From NCBI GenBank assembly GCA_023014485.1, contig JAJOZX010003206.1, positions 346,501-410,500 of the forward strand: a stretch of 64,000 nt of DNA, read 5' to 3'. Source of the DNA: Bathynomus jamesi. Taxonomy: Eukaryota; Arthropoda; Malacostraca; Isopoda; Cirolanidae. Position numbers and translations under genes: made by a program. The notes beneath the pieces are model-generated. The model worked only from the letters and a program-made list of their open reading frames with translations. It was not told the DNA's origin and did not search any database. Positions 1 to 10,915 of this stretch are shown piece by piece (the stretch's first letter is position 1; each line of letters opens with the position of its first letter).

Positions 1-1248
1 GCTACGATGGCAGGTATTCATCTTGGAGTTCAACGCAGAATTCTTGATGTTAGCAAACACGCTGTTTTCATTCCTTGCAATAACCACTCGCTGAACTTGG
101 CTGGAGTTCATGCCGCGGGACTGAGTCCTAATGCTGTAACTTTCTTTGGAACAATTGAACGAATTTTCGTCTACTTTTCTTCCTCTACTCATCGTTGGGA
201 TGTCTTAACAAAACATTCCAAAATCACTGTCAAGCGAGTCTCTGATACACGGTGGAGTGCTAAGTATGATGCTGTTTCTAGTCTTAAGAAGAACTTGACT
301 CACGTTGTTAGTGCCTTGGAAGAACTGAGTGAAGGGGTCTCCGAAAATCTGGACACAAAGGGCGATGCTGAAGCTCTGTTGACCTCCATCATGTCATACA
401 TATTCATTGTGTACTTATTTTTCTGGGATCCAGTGCTGAAAGAAATCAATGATGCTCAGCTATATTTTCAAAGAAAGGGACTTGCTTTGGACCAGTGTGC
501 ATTAAAAATGAACTCTTTATCCGTGTTTTTAACTAATGAACGAGAGGCAGTAGTATCAAACGCTGCAGATGCCGCCGAAGAGTTCTGTAATGAAATGGAT
601 ATCAGTATAGACCGCAGAGTCAGGAGACGGAGAAGAATGTCTGGAGAGCAAGCTCGTGATGCTGGATTGACCGTGCAAGAGGATGTACGCAGAGAATTTT
701 TTTAAATCATGGATCGTTTATTAGCAGAAATTGAAAAACGCACAGTTTGTCTTAAAAACATGAATGATCGCTTTGAATTTCTGTCTCCTTCGTACCTTTT
801 GAATCAGTCCAAAGATGAAGAAATTAATACCAAGGTCAATAATTTTTCTTCCATCTACAATGACATTAATCCAGGAAGTCTACTGGAAGAAATAAAGCGT
901 TTGCGCAGACATTTGCTCAGTTTCGAAAGCATAAGCGTCGACGATGATCCAAAGAACTGGGATATGTTAAAACTACTTCAGTGGATCGTTAAATGGGATC
1001 TAGTGGAATCTTTGCCTCATATAACAATTGCCCTCCGGATCTGTCTAACTACATGCATGTCCGTGGCAAGTTGCGAACGAAGTTTCTCGAAACTGAAACT
1101 TATAAAAACTTACCTCAGGTCAACTATAAGTCAATCTAGACTGAGCAATTTGGCGATTATTTCAATTGAACGCGAAGTTGCAGAGACAATGGACATAGAA
1201 AAAATCATTCATGAATTTTCTGTTATGAAAGTCCGAAAATTTAACTAG
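1..1248 (+). pseudogene. hAT transposase, C-terminal half, one in-frame stop
   Basis: Encodes the RNase-H-fold and dimerisation part of a hAT cut-and-paste transposase. Visible motifs are CNNHSLNLAG near the start, DTRWSAKY, and the hAT C-terminal signature SCERSFSKLKLIKTYLRS at about 1070-1130, whose E is the expected third catalytic acid. The frame is open from base 1 to a TAA at 703-705 and continues in the same frame from 709 to 1248, so a single nonsense codon rather than a frameshift separates the two ORFs. The related copy at 12720-13454 has a sense codon there. The N-terminal zinc finger and the first catalytic aspartates are missing because the window starts inside the gene. Confidence 0.85.
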
Positions 1249-1265
1249 GCATTATACATTATATA

Positions 1266-2042
1266 CAGGGTGTCCCGTAAGTCTGGACCCATAGGGAAAA
1301 ATTAATAAAATTACAAAATAGTCCAAAAATTTATTACATAATCTGTTCAAAGTGTCCGCCGTTGTGTCGCACACATAGTTGAAGACGCAATCTCCACTGC
1401 GACAGCACTTTCTGAATCACAGTCGCAGAAATTTCTTGACACGCCTCCACAATGCGTGCTTTAAGGTGGAAAATGTTCTGAAGTTTGACCTCGTACACTT
1501 TGGCTTTCAAGTGGCCCCAGAATTTTTGATGGGAACGTCTCATCACTCACGCATTGTTCTTCTGCCCATTCGCAAAACTGAACTCGCCTATCAGGATCAT
1601 CTTCACTTAAACGCTGATAGAGTTGCAGTTTGTATGGATGCCAGTGATGAAGTTTCAAGATGCGGTGGATGCTGCTCTTGGAGATCCCAGTTTCGCTGGA
1701 CATGCGTCGAAGTGACTTCTTGGGACTGACAGCGAAGCTAGCCAACACATTGGTACTGGTTTCGTCTTCCGTAACAGTCCTTGAAGGTCCTCTGCGAGGC
1801 TTGTCAGCTACGGATCCAGTTTCCTTAAATTTGGCTATCAACTTGCCAACACATCTGTGTGTGATTGGTGCGCGGTCTGGATGCATATTGTTGAATTCTT
1901 CGGCCACTTCCCGGTGACTGCGGGTCCCGACCAGCAGAATAACTTGAACTCTCTCCTCTCTAGTCAGTGACATGGTTTACCTGCAACATAATAAAAAAAT
2001 ATATTATAAATCCCTATGGGTCCAGACTTACGGGACACCCTG
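1266..2042 (-). mobile_element. Tc1/mariner deletion derivative
   Basis: A 777-bp element with inverted ends CAGGGTGTCCCGTAAGTCTG and its mirror at 2042. TA dinucleotides at 1264-1265 and 2043-2044 are the target duplication of the Tc1/mariner superfamily. It lies in the 3' UTR of the surrounding hAT. It has the same ends and gene order as the 1206-bp element at 10916-12121 but has lost the centre of the transposase, so it could only move with transposase supplied in trans. Confidence 0.9.
1334..1973 (-). pseudogene. Tc1/mariner transposase, internal catalytic deletion
   Basis: Starts at 1973 with MSLTREERVQVILLVG, the helix-turn-helix DNA-binding region of the DUF4817-type Tc1/mariner transposases, and stays open for about 140 codons to FPSK. 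The sequence then jumps to the extreme C-terminus, readable in another frame as FWGHLKAKVYE to NNGGH-like CVRHNGGHFEQIM (stop at 1334). Compared with 10979-12027 the whole DDD catalytic region is gone. The bases at the join (TTCTG) match both sides of the deletion in the longer copy, which suggests a short-homology deletion. DNA binding may have been retained but not catalysis. Confidence 0.88.
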
Positions 2043-2262
2043 TAGTTATTGTTAAATTATGTAGTGTATTATGTACGGTACATTATGTAGTATTGTTAAA
2101 ATTGAAGTTGCTTTATTTAAGTTTTTCTTCCAATAAAAGTTTTGTTTAGAAGTGTATTTTTGTAAAGGAATTGTTTTTAAAATTGAAAATTGTTGTAGGG
2201 GGGGCGGCGTTGGCATTTTCGCCCCGAGCGGCAAAAAGTATTGGTACGCCTCTGGATGCTAG

Positions 2263-2554
2263 GTCTTAGACCACAATAGGCGTAATTTAACTGGACCCAG
2301 TTTAACTGTTATCACTAAACTAGGGCTTAGAAATACAACGGTTCACTTACCGAGTGGTATTAGATAAGTCCTGGTCTTCTTAGCCAGCCCTCATCTTCTT
2401 ACTGGAGTCTTCCTTCTATTTGCTTAATTTAGTTGAGCGTACTTAAGCTGGTTCTTCTTTCTTCCGTTTCAAGCCCCTTCGCTCGCCATGCCACTCTTCT
2501 TGCATGTTCTTTGTTCAGGCTTTTTCCCCCAGCTTTTTTTGTGTTGGTTGGTTG
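2263..2554. other. Unannotated flanking sequence
   Basis: About 290 bases between the hAT end and the next MITE. I see no ORF, repeat or RNA motif. It may be older transposon or host sequence. Confidence 0.4.
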
Positions 2555-2562
2555 ATTGGTAG

Positions 2563-2959
2563 CAGTGGCGGAAATTTCATGTAAGAAGTGGGGGTATGAT
2601 CATGCCGAGAGAGTAGCTACTCTCCTCTGTTGACCGTGTCACATGTCGCTGGTATTGATAAATGAAAAGTATAAACAATAGTTTTAGAATTTTATTTATA
2701 TGGTAATAATATATATAATACGTTTTTAATTAACGCAGTGGTGCTCTTCAGACATTACAACTCAATTTTTTCCATTATTTCTGTATATTCAATATAGCAT
2801 TAGCATAAGATAGAAAATTGATATTATCAGAAAAACTGAACATCAACAGAAAATTTATAAGCCTATATAGGCGGGGATGATAACATTGTTCATCCTCCCA
2901 GGCCAAAAACGGGGGGTGGGGGATATATACTCCCATCCCCCACTAAATCTCCGCTCCTG
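2563..2959. mobile_element. hAT-type MITE with perfect 8-bp TSD
   Basis: A 397-bp non-coding element. Its ends are CAGTGGCGGAAATTT and, inverted at 2959, CAGGAGCGGAGATTT. It is flanked by identical 8-bp copies ATTGGTAG at 2555-2562 and 2960-2967. Eight-base duplications and CAG-starting ends are hAT characteristics. There is no coding capacity, so this is a non-autonomous element. Confidence 0.88.
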
Positions 2960-3178
2960 ATTGGTAGTGTCATTGTTTCAATACTACCAAGTACGCGTTA
3001 TCACACAGTATATAAATACTAATGTGGAGATAAACTCTGGTCAGCAACCGATTGGTTTCATCCACCCAGTCATTGACATAAAAGGAGTTTAATAATTGTT
3101 AGATTAACTACCTACCTACTCATTAGACCACTTCATTACCTCCTGACTACACACACGTATCAGTTTTCCATAACAGTA

Positions 3179-3919
3179 TTGGGTATGTTGACGGCAACAG
3201 AAACGGTTGTAAAACAACTTCAGTGTTTGCGATCCAAAGTAAAATTTCAGGAACTACTAGATACGACGAACCACAAGCTTGCTCAATGTTGTATTGAACC
3301 TTTGTCTCTTCCAAGACCCAGAAAAATTCCAAAACGATACGATGATGGTCCTACACACCAGTGTTTTACAACATCACTTGAAGAATACTTTTGCATTGAG
3401 TACGTCAAAGTAATTGATGCAGCTGTGGGAAACTTGAAAACGTATTTAATTTCGACAGACGTGCGAGGGTGGAACTGGCTAGCTCTTTATTTACAGAAAA
3501 GGTTGACATGACAACATTGAAAAAATATCCAGAGCTACTGTCTCAAGTTCTCTCGAATTGCAACCGAATTTCTTTTTAAAGAGCAATTTCACCCGAAAAA
3601 TGCACATGGATGTCAGAAAGTATTTTAAAGTATAGTATGAAAAAAGAAGTAAAGTGTACAGTATGTTTCCTGAAGATGAAAAACTGCTTCATTTAATTTT
3701 CATCTCCCCTCTTCTTGTTCTGCTGAAAGGTCCTTCAGTGCCTTAAGGAGAGTAAAAACTTGGTTGAGATCTTCTATGACACAGAGGCGACTTAACGATC
3801 TGATGGTTTGTCATGTGCACCGTGATAGGTTGACACAAATTAATCCGAAAAGAATTGCGGAAGAATTTATTAGTAGATCTGACACTAGGTGCCATGTTTT
3901 TGGGAGGTTTCATCAATAG
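3179..3919 (+). pseudogene. ZMYM/TTF-like hAT transposase fragment
   Basis: Two recognisable parts of a decayed hAT transposase of the zinc-finger-MYM/TTF-like group. 3179-3511 reads LPRPRKIPKRYDD followed by a segment ending near YLISTDVRGW, the linker region of these proteins. 3713-3919 reads SCSAERSFSALRRVKTWLRS and then MTQRRLNDLMVCHVHRD, the hAT dimerisation signature, ending at a TAG (3917-3919). The DNA between is out of frame. No terminal repeats are visible nearby, so this is a fossil. It is a different subfamily from the hATs at 1-2254 and 9516-16827. Confidence 0.72.
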
Positions 3920-4483
3920 GCCGAAGGTATTTGACAATCCATTGTGTATCCGCGCATTTATTTTCGATGAGTATGCATTTAAGTCAGAATTTAATCATTT
4001 AGATCGTTATGTGAACCTTTAGCACGATAAAGGTCATAACAAATGAACACATTTTCATTTCACACATTTATGAATCGAATTCTTTGCTTCATTTGTTATA
4101 ATAATGCTGCAATAAATGATTCATTCCTGTTTTTAGCTGTCAATACCATGCAGGGCCCGTGTATTACGCAGCTATGTTTTATGGCATGCTTGTATTTGGT
4201 TAAGTTTTTAGCTTTATATGCTACCACTGATCAGTTATGTCATTATACCAATTTATTATTAAAATCAGAAATACGATAATGAAGTATATACATAATTAGT
4301 AAGTTATGTAAATAGCTTCTCAGACTAATATTAATTTAATTTGAACCTGGTCTAATTTTTGTCACAACGCAATATTCAATTTGGTCAGACATAAGAACAT
4401 AGCTTGAATTTCCAATTAATTAAATCGGGTTTACTTAATAAATAATTGAATCGTTAAGATGTTTACGTACTCCATATACAAGG
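3920..4483. other. AT-rich non-coding stretch
   Basis: No ORF with a recognisable family, no terminal repeat and no RNA motif were seen in these 560 bases. Confidence 0.4.
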
Positions 4484-5040
4484 GTTGTTCGAAAAGTAAG
4501 TTTACAAGGTGCTTTGAAGAAACTGTTTTATTACAAGGCAAGTAAGTATTTCAACAACAACTTATTACAACTTTTCCACAAAATCACCAAACGGATTCAA
4601 ACATTTGTCGTACCGTGGGACAAACTTTCCGATGCTGGTCGAGTAAAATGTAGCGTCCTTAGTTTTTAATTAACAGTTTCGTACGGCCGCTTCTGCATCA
4701 GGATCGTTTTGAAATTGTTTACCTCCGAGGTGTTCCTTTAGGAGTGGAAACAAATGGAAGTCGCTTGGTGAAAGGTCAGGACTATGTGAGGGCGTGCATT
4801 GTCATGCAAACACACCATACCTCAAGTAAGCAACCCGGGGCGTTTTCTTCTGACAGCCGTGCGGAGTCGCTGTAAAGTTTCACAATACTGTAAGAAGTGA
4901 CATTTATTGTTGTCCCTTTTTGCATGAATTCAACATGCAAAATGCCTTGATGGTTCCAAAAAATCGTTGCCATCACCTTACCAGCTGATGGTGCAATCTT
5001 GAACTTTTTTGGTTCGTGGTGACCCGGATGTTGCCATACA
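4484..5040 (-). pseudogene. mariner transposase fossil, C-terminal part
   Basis: A minus-strand remnant of a mariner-type transposase. Its 3' end is GGGTTGTTCGAAAAGTAAGT at 4484. Readable pieces include MMATIFWNHQGILHVEF and GTTINVTSY at 4976-4880, a frameshifted HDNARPH motif near 4805, and the C-terminal YDKCLNPFGDFVE near 4600. The first catalytic position reads FWN where mariners normally have FWD, so this copy is catalytically dead besides being frameshifted. It is cut at about 5040 by the 3' end of the CR1-like LINE. Confidence 0.78.
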
Positions 5041-6034
5041 TGCCAAACAAATTTACATTACATTATACCTCATTTAGAAAACATGAACCCACTGGGGTCT
5101 ATCGAGGTTATCCAGGTCATGAGCTAATAATAATAGAATCCTGCAAAACATCAATCTCAAGTCAACTAACTAATGTACAACTATTTACTACTATTAAAGT
5201 AACCTACAAACTTAAGTTAAAAATATACAGTATTTACAATCTACAAACTATCTCATTTATGAAAAAGTCTAAATTTTTCTTAAAATTAACTAATGAGCTA
5301 GTGTTTAGCATCAAGTCTACAAGGCCGTTTTCTAATTTTCTTATTATGGCCACGAATTATCCCATCCGTCTCTAGTGAGAAAAAGTTACATACATCTAAA
5401 TTGTCCAAGCCTGAAAACATTTTGAACATCTGTACCATATCTCCCCTCATACAACATCCCTCAAAACTAAACATACCTAGTTCCTCCAATATATCCCTGT
5501 ATTCCAATCTTCTTAAGTTAGGGATAAGCTTAGTTGCCCTACGTTGCACACCTTCAAGCATCTCAATATCATGTCTAAGGTGAGGGGACCAAGCTTGAAT
5601 GCAGTATTCTAAGTGAGGCCTAACATAAGAATCATATAATTTACAGATGACTTCCTTACTCTTCTAACTAATATTCCTCTTAATAACACCTAACATTTTA
5701 TTTGCCTTATTTCTAGCCTCTAAGCACTTAGAAAATTTTAGATCACAACCAACTATCATATAATGCCAAGATCCCTTTCCTCTCTAACATCCTCCAACCA
5801 GTTCCCTTGCATCTCATTACTAAAGTTTTCATTATTTCTACCAAAGTGCATGACTCTGCATTTTTTAATTCTATCTGCCATTTACTAGCCCAAGCAACTA
5901 ATCTATCAAGATTCTTTTGTAGTTTATAAGAATTTTCTATATTTGTAACTGGGGCAACTACTGTTGTATCATCTACAAATTTAGAAATTTTACAAACTAC
6001 TCCTTTCTCTAAATCATTTGGATATAAAATGGAC
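5041..6034 (-). pseudogene. CR1-like ORF2, RT palm and C-terminal domain
   Basis: Minus-strand reverse transcriptase sequence beginning near 6030 with GSILYPNDLE, followed by the catalytic FVDDTTVVAP box near 5985 and by the C-terminal region LEGVQRRATKLIPNLRRLEY at about 5555, a signature of CR1-like RTs. 5298-5561 is the longest open piece. Stops and frameshifts occur between the pieces. The region before the YxDD-like box, about 110 residues of RT, is missing and its place is taken by a hAT fragment (6035-6460). Confidence 0.82.
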
Positions 6035-6460
6035 CCACTGAGAGGGTGGGGATACCGTGGAAAAATCCCCAGGGCCCGGACCTCTAGGGGGCACGGAAAG
6101 AGGTGGGATAAAATCTAAAAATATTAATAAAGCAGTTGATTAAATAACAGAGAGGAAATATAATTAATGAACATACATTCTATAGAGATTATCATAGTCA
6201 AACTGAAACAGATAAATATTATCTGCGGTCCTCCAATGCCCAAGACCGACTGACAGATCTGGGAACCATTGTAATTGAAAGCCAGTTAGCCCGTACTTTA
6301 AATTTCATCAGAATCATTTACCACTTTACTAGAGAGAAGCCAATTTACACTTCTAATTATGAAAATCTTGCAGTAAACAATTGTCTTGCCTGCATGGACT
6401 GGTACTGCATTTGTAAGTTGTATGGTGATAGAATTAATATAATTGATTCGAAAAATAAAA
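6035..6460 (+). mobile_element. hAT fragment inserted in the CR1-like RT
   Basis: Plus-strand sequence at about 6208-6350 translates to YYLRSSNAQDRLTDLGTIV and then ARTLNFIRIIYHFTREKP, a degenerate hAT dimerisation domain (compare YLRSSMGQDRLSGL in the copy at 46585). It starts with a GC-rich end-like stretch (ATCCCCAGGGCCCGGACCTC near 6075). The LINE lacks sequence here, so this is an insertion plus deletion. I could not find a clear target duplication and the borders are approximate. Confidence 0.6.
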
Positions 6461-7845
6461 TGGTAATTTTCTCCAAATGATCTTGAATATTATTCTTTAT
6501 AATTCTTTCTAGTATCTTTCCTACCAATGATGTTAAACTAACAGACCTATACTTTCCAACTTCCTTCTTACTGTCCTTTTTGTAAATGAGTACTACATTC
6601 GCTTTTTTCCATTCATCTGGTACTTCTGCATAATTAATTGACCGAGCGAACAAAATAGTTAGTGCCTCAGATAAGCTTTCTTCTCCTTCTCTGAGAATCT
6701 TAGCAAAATATATGATCAGGTCCAGCAGCTTTATTTGACTTCAGTGTATGAATCACTTCCCTAACATCATCCTTCCTTATATGAATATGATCAAGAATAC
6801 CTGAATTTACAGGATCTAAAGGATTAAATTAAAAGTTATTTAAATTTTCTTCAGTAAAAAGAGAGCTAAAATAGTCATTAAAAATACCAACAATATCCTG
6901 ATCTTTTTCAAACATCCTATCATCATGTTCTATTGGGTCAATCCTATCATGCTTTTTATTATTTTATTTATAAAAACTAAAGAATTTCTTTGGATCTTTA
7001 TTATCATTTCTAGCTAGATTTATTTCACTATGCCTTTTGCTCTTCCCAGTGAAACTACTTAGTTCATTTCTTAACTGCCTATAATTATCAAAGTCCAAAA
7101 TACTATCACTGTCTTTAAATTCCCTGAATGCCCTTTTTTAATTTTTAATCATTTTAGCTATTTCCCTATTCCACCACAAAGGTTTCCTAATCTTGTTATT
7201 CCTAACAGTTCTGAAAGGAATACACCTACAGTGTACATCCACTAAAATTTCTTTGAATCTAGACCACACCTCAATAGCATTTTTATTGGCAAATTCATTA
7301 TTCCACTATACTGAGCCTAACAACTCCCTAAATTTACTCCAGTACCCTTTGAGAAGCAAGGGACTAGATGGTCATTGTTGACTAGATCCTTATTTAATTC
7401 TGTCTTAAAACGTATGATCCAATGGTCACTATTTCCTAAAGACTCTCCTACTGCAAGTTCCTAATAAGTTCATGATCATGGAAAAGAACCAGATCTAAGA
7501 TTGCTTGATCCCTAGATGGTTTGTCTACAAATTGCGTTAGAAAACAGTCATTGTAGCAGTCAATGAAGAAGTTACCGTCCCTATTATTTCCCTTTAAAAG
7601 GCTCCAGTCTATATGAAGTAGATTGAAATCTCCCACATTAATGTTCTAGCACTACAACCTTTATTTATTTCTTGAACCATACTGTCATCAACTTCCTGTG
7701 TTTGGTTTGGAGGTCTGTAAAATGCACCTATCCGAATATACTCTGCCTGAAACACAGATATCAATCAATCCAAACTGATTCTACCCTATTGTCTAATTTC
7801 ATACTATCATTCTGAAATGAAGTTAAATCATTCTTAATGTATAAG
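6461..7845 (-). pseudogene. CR1-like ORF2, endonuclease C-half and RT N-half
   Basis: Minus strand. From the 5' side, 7636-7448 carries MGDFNLLHIDWSLL, the GDFN motif of the exonuclease/endonuclease/phosphatase fold that nicks target DNA. 7190-6700 has broken linker sequence (LWWNREIAKMIKN, DPIEHDDRMFEKD). 6653-6470 carries VPDEWKKANVVLIYKKDSK and YRSVSLTSLVGKILERII, the RT fingers. Several stops interrupt it. It continues, in the same order, from the 18541-18719 piece across the inserted hAT. Confidence 0.82.
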
Positions 7846-8639
7846 CAGGGCCTGCCCCAGCTATGTGCAGCCTGTGCGGCTGCACAGGGTCCCCATCAAT
7901 TAGAGGGCCCCTCCAAAATTAATTTGTTCTTCGTATTTTTAGTTGCTATAGCATCACCAAACTTATAAAAACGACACAAAACCACATAAAAGAATGTAAA
8001 TAAGCAGCATAAATAAGCGTGTATTATTATATTTATATTTGTAGGCTACTTTTTGTCATTATGTGTTCAGAACTGTCACTGTTAAAATTCTTTTCGTTTA
8101 ATGTTTTTCGTCTCTTTATGTACATAATGTGGCGTGTGCGCGGCGTATACGATATTATTATCAGTGTTTCTGTTCGAGTATCAATCTATTTTTTGTGACG
8201 GTATATTTTTTTTGTTATTATACGGCATATATCAATTATATCTAATATATCAACTCTCTATTACATCATCAGTTTATTGATCATAATATCGAGACATATA
8301 ACAAATAAATCTGACCATCCGTCACCTCAGCGGCGCCTCATGTACTGTAGTATTGCCATAGAGACGTCATCCGAAAATTTAAAACCGTGATCTGTAGCCA
8401 CCAGCCAGTTGGCAAGCAACTGTTTTATGGAAAGATATGTTTCTCTCTCAGGTTTGAACATAGTGCTTTAGTTTTGATATATTTTCCTAAGTAGCTTTAT
8501 TAATCAAATGCTATAATTGTATAAATCTATGCATGTCAAAGTAGAAAGTACAGGGATATTTAAAATGATTCACCTGATTTCAAATGAGAATATTTTTTAA
8601 TGTTACAAATACAGAGTGATTTGTGATACATCAACCAAA

Positions 8640-8965
8640 AGAAAAACTATCCAAATTTTGTCTCTCACCTCATAAATGCTCTATGTGACTTCCCCTAGTT
8701 ACACGAGCAACGTCGACACGATAGTCGAATTCCTCCCATACTCGCTCCAGCATGTCCGTTGTCACTGATTCTACGGCAGTAACAATGCGAGTTCGGAGCT
8801 CATCCAAAGATGTGGGCAACGATACCACCGACGGATGCTCTGAGCACCCGGTGGATCTGTTCTGTAACGTCGACGAAACCCACGCTGCACTGTGACTACC
8901 GATTTACAGCTCGAAAACTGCAACACACAAAACGCCTTCTGCTGTGCGGACGCCATTTTCACACT
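8640..8965 (-). pseudogene. Tc1/mariner (DUF4817-type) deletion remnant
   Basis: On the minus strand, 8962-8830 encodes the N-terminal helix-turn-helix segment (QQKAFCVLQFSSCKSVVTVQ, then DPPGAQSIRRWY). This is joined directly, in another frame, to the C-terminal segment SLDELRTRIVTAVES near 8800 and SHIEHL near 8660. The whole catalytic centre is absent. This is the same N-plus-C-terminus architecture as at 1334-1973, although from a different subfamily. Element ends were not resolved. Confidence 0.7.
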
Positions 8966-9593
8966 GACTGTTTGTTACTAGGTTAGGCCACGGCGTGACT
9001 TTGGAGCCCTCTCGTGGTCATCTTGTAAAATTTGGAGATTTTCTCTTTCGTGTGGTGCATGCCCAGTTGATGCACGGTTGATAGGTACGGAAGTATTCTC
9101 AGTTGAAATCGGATGAATTATTTTAAATAGTCCTGTACTTTGTGTCGAAGATGCTTTCATATTTTTGGATATAATTATTTCAAGAATGGTGCAATAGAAG
9201 TTGCTTGTTTATGACAAATGAAATTGGTGTGCTATTTTTAATTATTAGAATAAGAACATAGAACGGAACAGCAAGTGCTTTGTTGCCTTTGTATACAAAC
9301 TTTCTTTCGAAATTACTCAAGAAGCATAATGTTTTATCTATAATTTCCTTGGAATATTTATTGATAATAATTCATATACATAATACATATAACTGATCGA
9401 GGCTGTTCCTAATAAAGATTGGTAGGCTATAATCACACAGTTTTATTTTTTCTTTCAGATATTGCTGTTGTGGCCCCAATACCAACCAGTCTAGCTAACT
9501 GCAGTGGTAGAGCAAATGAAACGGTCTTATCCATCAGCATCAGGTGCAGAGAAAAGAAAGGAAAGAAAAAGTGAGGATGGAAAAAGGTATGTG

Positions 9594-9628
<35 letters not shown>

Positions 9629-9637
9629 ATGTAGTCA
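9594..9637. repeat. (TTA)n microsatellite in transposase intron
   Basis: About 14 TTA units within the first intron of the transposase. Confidence 0.95.
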
Positions 9638-9726
9638 GTGATGGATTGAATTTATATGAATCCATGTTATTTCTTTCAGGGGCATTACTCAAGTATTTTG
9701 GAACGACTTCATCAGGTGAACCACAG

Positions 9727-9929
9727 CCGTCTTCTTCCTCCACTGATGTTACTGCTGCTAAGGGAGCATCAGCACAGGTACCAGGGCTGTCTTCTTCCTT
9801 CACTGATATCACTGCTGCTGATGGAGCATCAGAACAGGTACCAGGGCCGTCTTCTTCCTCCACTGATATCACTGCTGCTGAGAGAGCATCAGCACGGGTA
9901 CCAGAGCCGTCTTCACCCTCCACTGATCT
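9727..9929 (+). repeat. 60-bp tandem coding repeat, 3.4 copies
   Basis: Three full 60-base units and a partial fourth, exactly in phase with the reading frame (20 codons each). They encode Ser/Thr-rich units such as SSSSTDITAADGASEQVPG. They lengthen the linker between the leader and zinc finger of the transposase. The sister copy at 48760-48960 has a related but different repeat-rich linker. Confidence 0.9.
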
Positions 9930-10915
9930 TCCACCTTTCTCATCTCAATACTCTAATTTAGATTAACCACTTGATCCAGCTGACTGGCTATCTGTTTTGT
10001 CAGATGAAATCAGGACAGATATGGTCAGCAGAGGGCCATTTTTGGTGGGTCCTGAGTTCACATTTCCTTAAAGAGGAGATGGTAGAAGCTTTAACATTCA
10101 CCACAGTTATAGGACATTAATCAATGGGGAGAAAATTAAGCGGAGTTGGCTTCTCTATTCAAGAAAAAACAATACAGTCTATTGCTTCTGTTGTAAATTG
10201 TTTTCAAAAAAGACCTACAAGTTGATCACAGAAGGACTGTCAGACTGGATCCATTTAGGTACATTATTGAAAAACCATGAAAATAACCCAGAACACACTA
10301 AGAACATGGTAATATGGAAGTAGCTTGACCTGCGTCTTAAGAAGGGGAAGACCTAGAGGCGTACTAAAGGGGGGTGCGATGGGGGCGGTCCGTCCCGGGT
10401 GACAGCCAGGAAGGGGGTGCCATCGGAAGAGTTGAAATACCAGTACAAGTTTTCAAACCAAATGAAAAATTCGCCAAAGTAAGAAAAAAAAATTAAAATG
10501 TTCAAACTATTACAACAGTTTAATGTTAATTTCCACTATAAAATAAATTTTTATTTTTATTGGCAATACAAAGTTTACAAACGAAAAATTAAATATTTGA
10601 TAAAAATTACTTCGAAAGGCGAACGTTTGTTGACGTTTTAGTCATCAGTTTGTTGAGCATAGCCAGCTGGCTGCAACTGACATTCCAAGTCTTGTTCATT
10701 TGACACTGTGACTCCACATACATGAGGTATGTTTCATTAAATAATTATGATAAAGCATAAAGTGCTGGTGTTTATAACAATATCATGGTACTTAATACCG
10801 GTGGCCAGAAAATTCGGTCTCACAAAATTCGGTCTTGGTTTAAAACCAGCCACCAACCAACCACTGCCCAACGATTGAAAATAAAAAGAAAAGTTTACTC
10901 GTTATGTTCAATATG

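Larger units (their letters stand above)
1..2254 (+). mobile_element. hAT element A, 3' portion (5' end outside window)
   Basis: The 3' part of a hAT DNA transposon. It contains the transposase C-terminal half, a 3' UTR interrupted by a mariner derivative (1266-2042), and a 3' terminal repeat ending GGTACGCCTCTG at 2254. The same terminal sequence, inverted, starts the related hAT at 10354 (TAGAGGCGTAC) and ends it at 13727 (GTACGCCCCTG), so both belong to one family. GATGCTAG at 2255-2262 would be the 8-bp target duplication, but the left end lies outside the window and cannot be checked. Confidence 0.8.
9516..10345 (+). pseudogene. TTF-type hAT transposase, N-terminal part (copy 1)
   Basis: A small first exon begins at ATG 9516 (MKRSYPSASGAEKRKE), with a donor-like GTATGT at 9587 and an acceptor TTTCTTTCAG ending at 9679. 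The second exon starts GALLKYFGTTSSGEPQ. It contains a serine-rich stretch made of 60-bp repeats, then the TTF-type zinc-finger region: RGPFLVGPEFTFP, NGEKIKRSWLLYSRK and YCFCCKLFSKKTYKLI. Stops at about 9964 and 10072 and the hAT inserted at 10354 make it non-functional. Exon-intron structure and protein match the copy at 46585-49292; the phase at the first splice site is off by one base, so an indel is likely. Confidence 0.82.

Noticed and set aside
8978..9160. 60-codon ORF upstream of the mariner remnant
   Set aside because: No family motif, no repeat support and no continuation; left unannotated.
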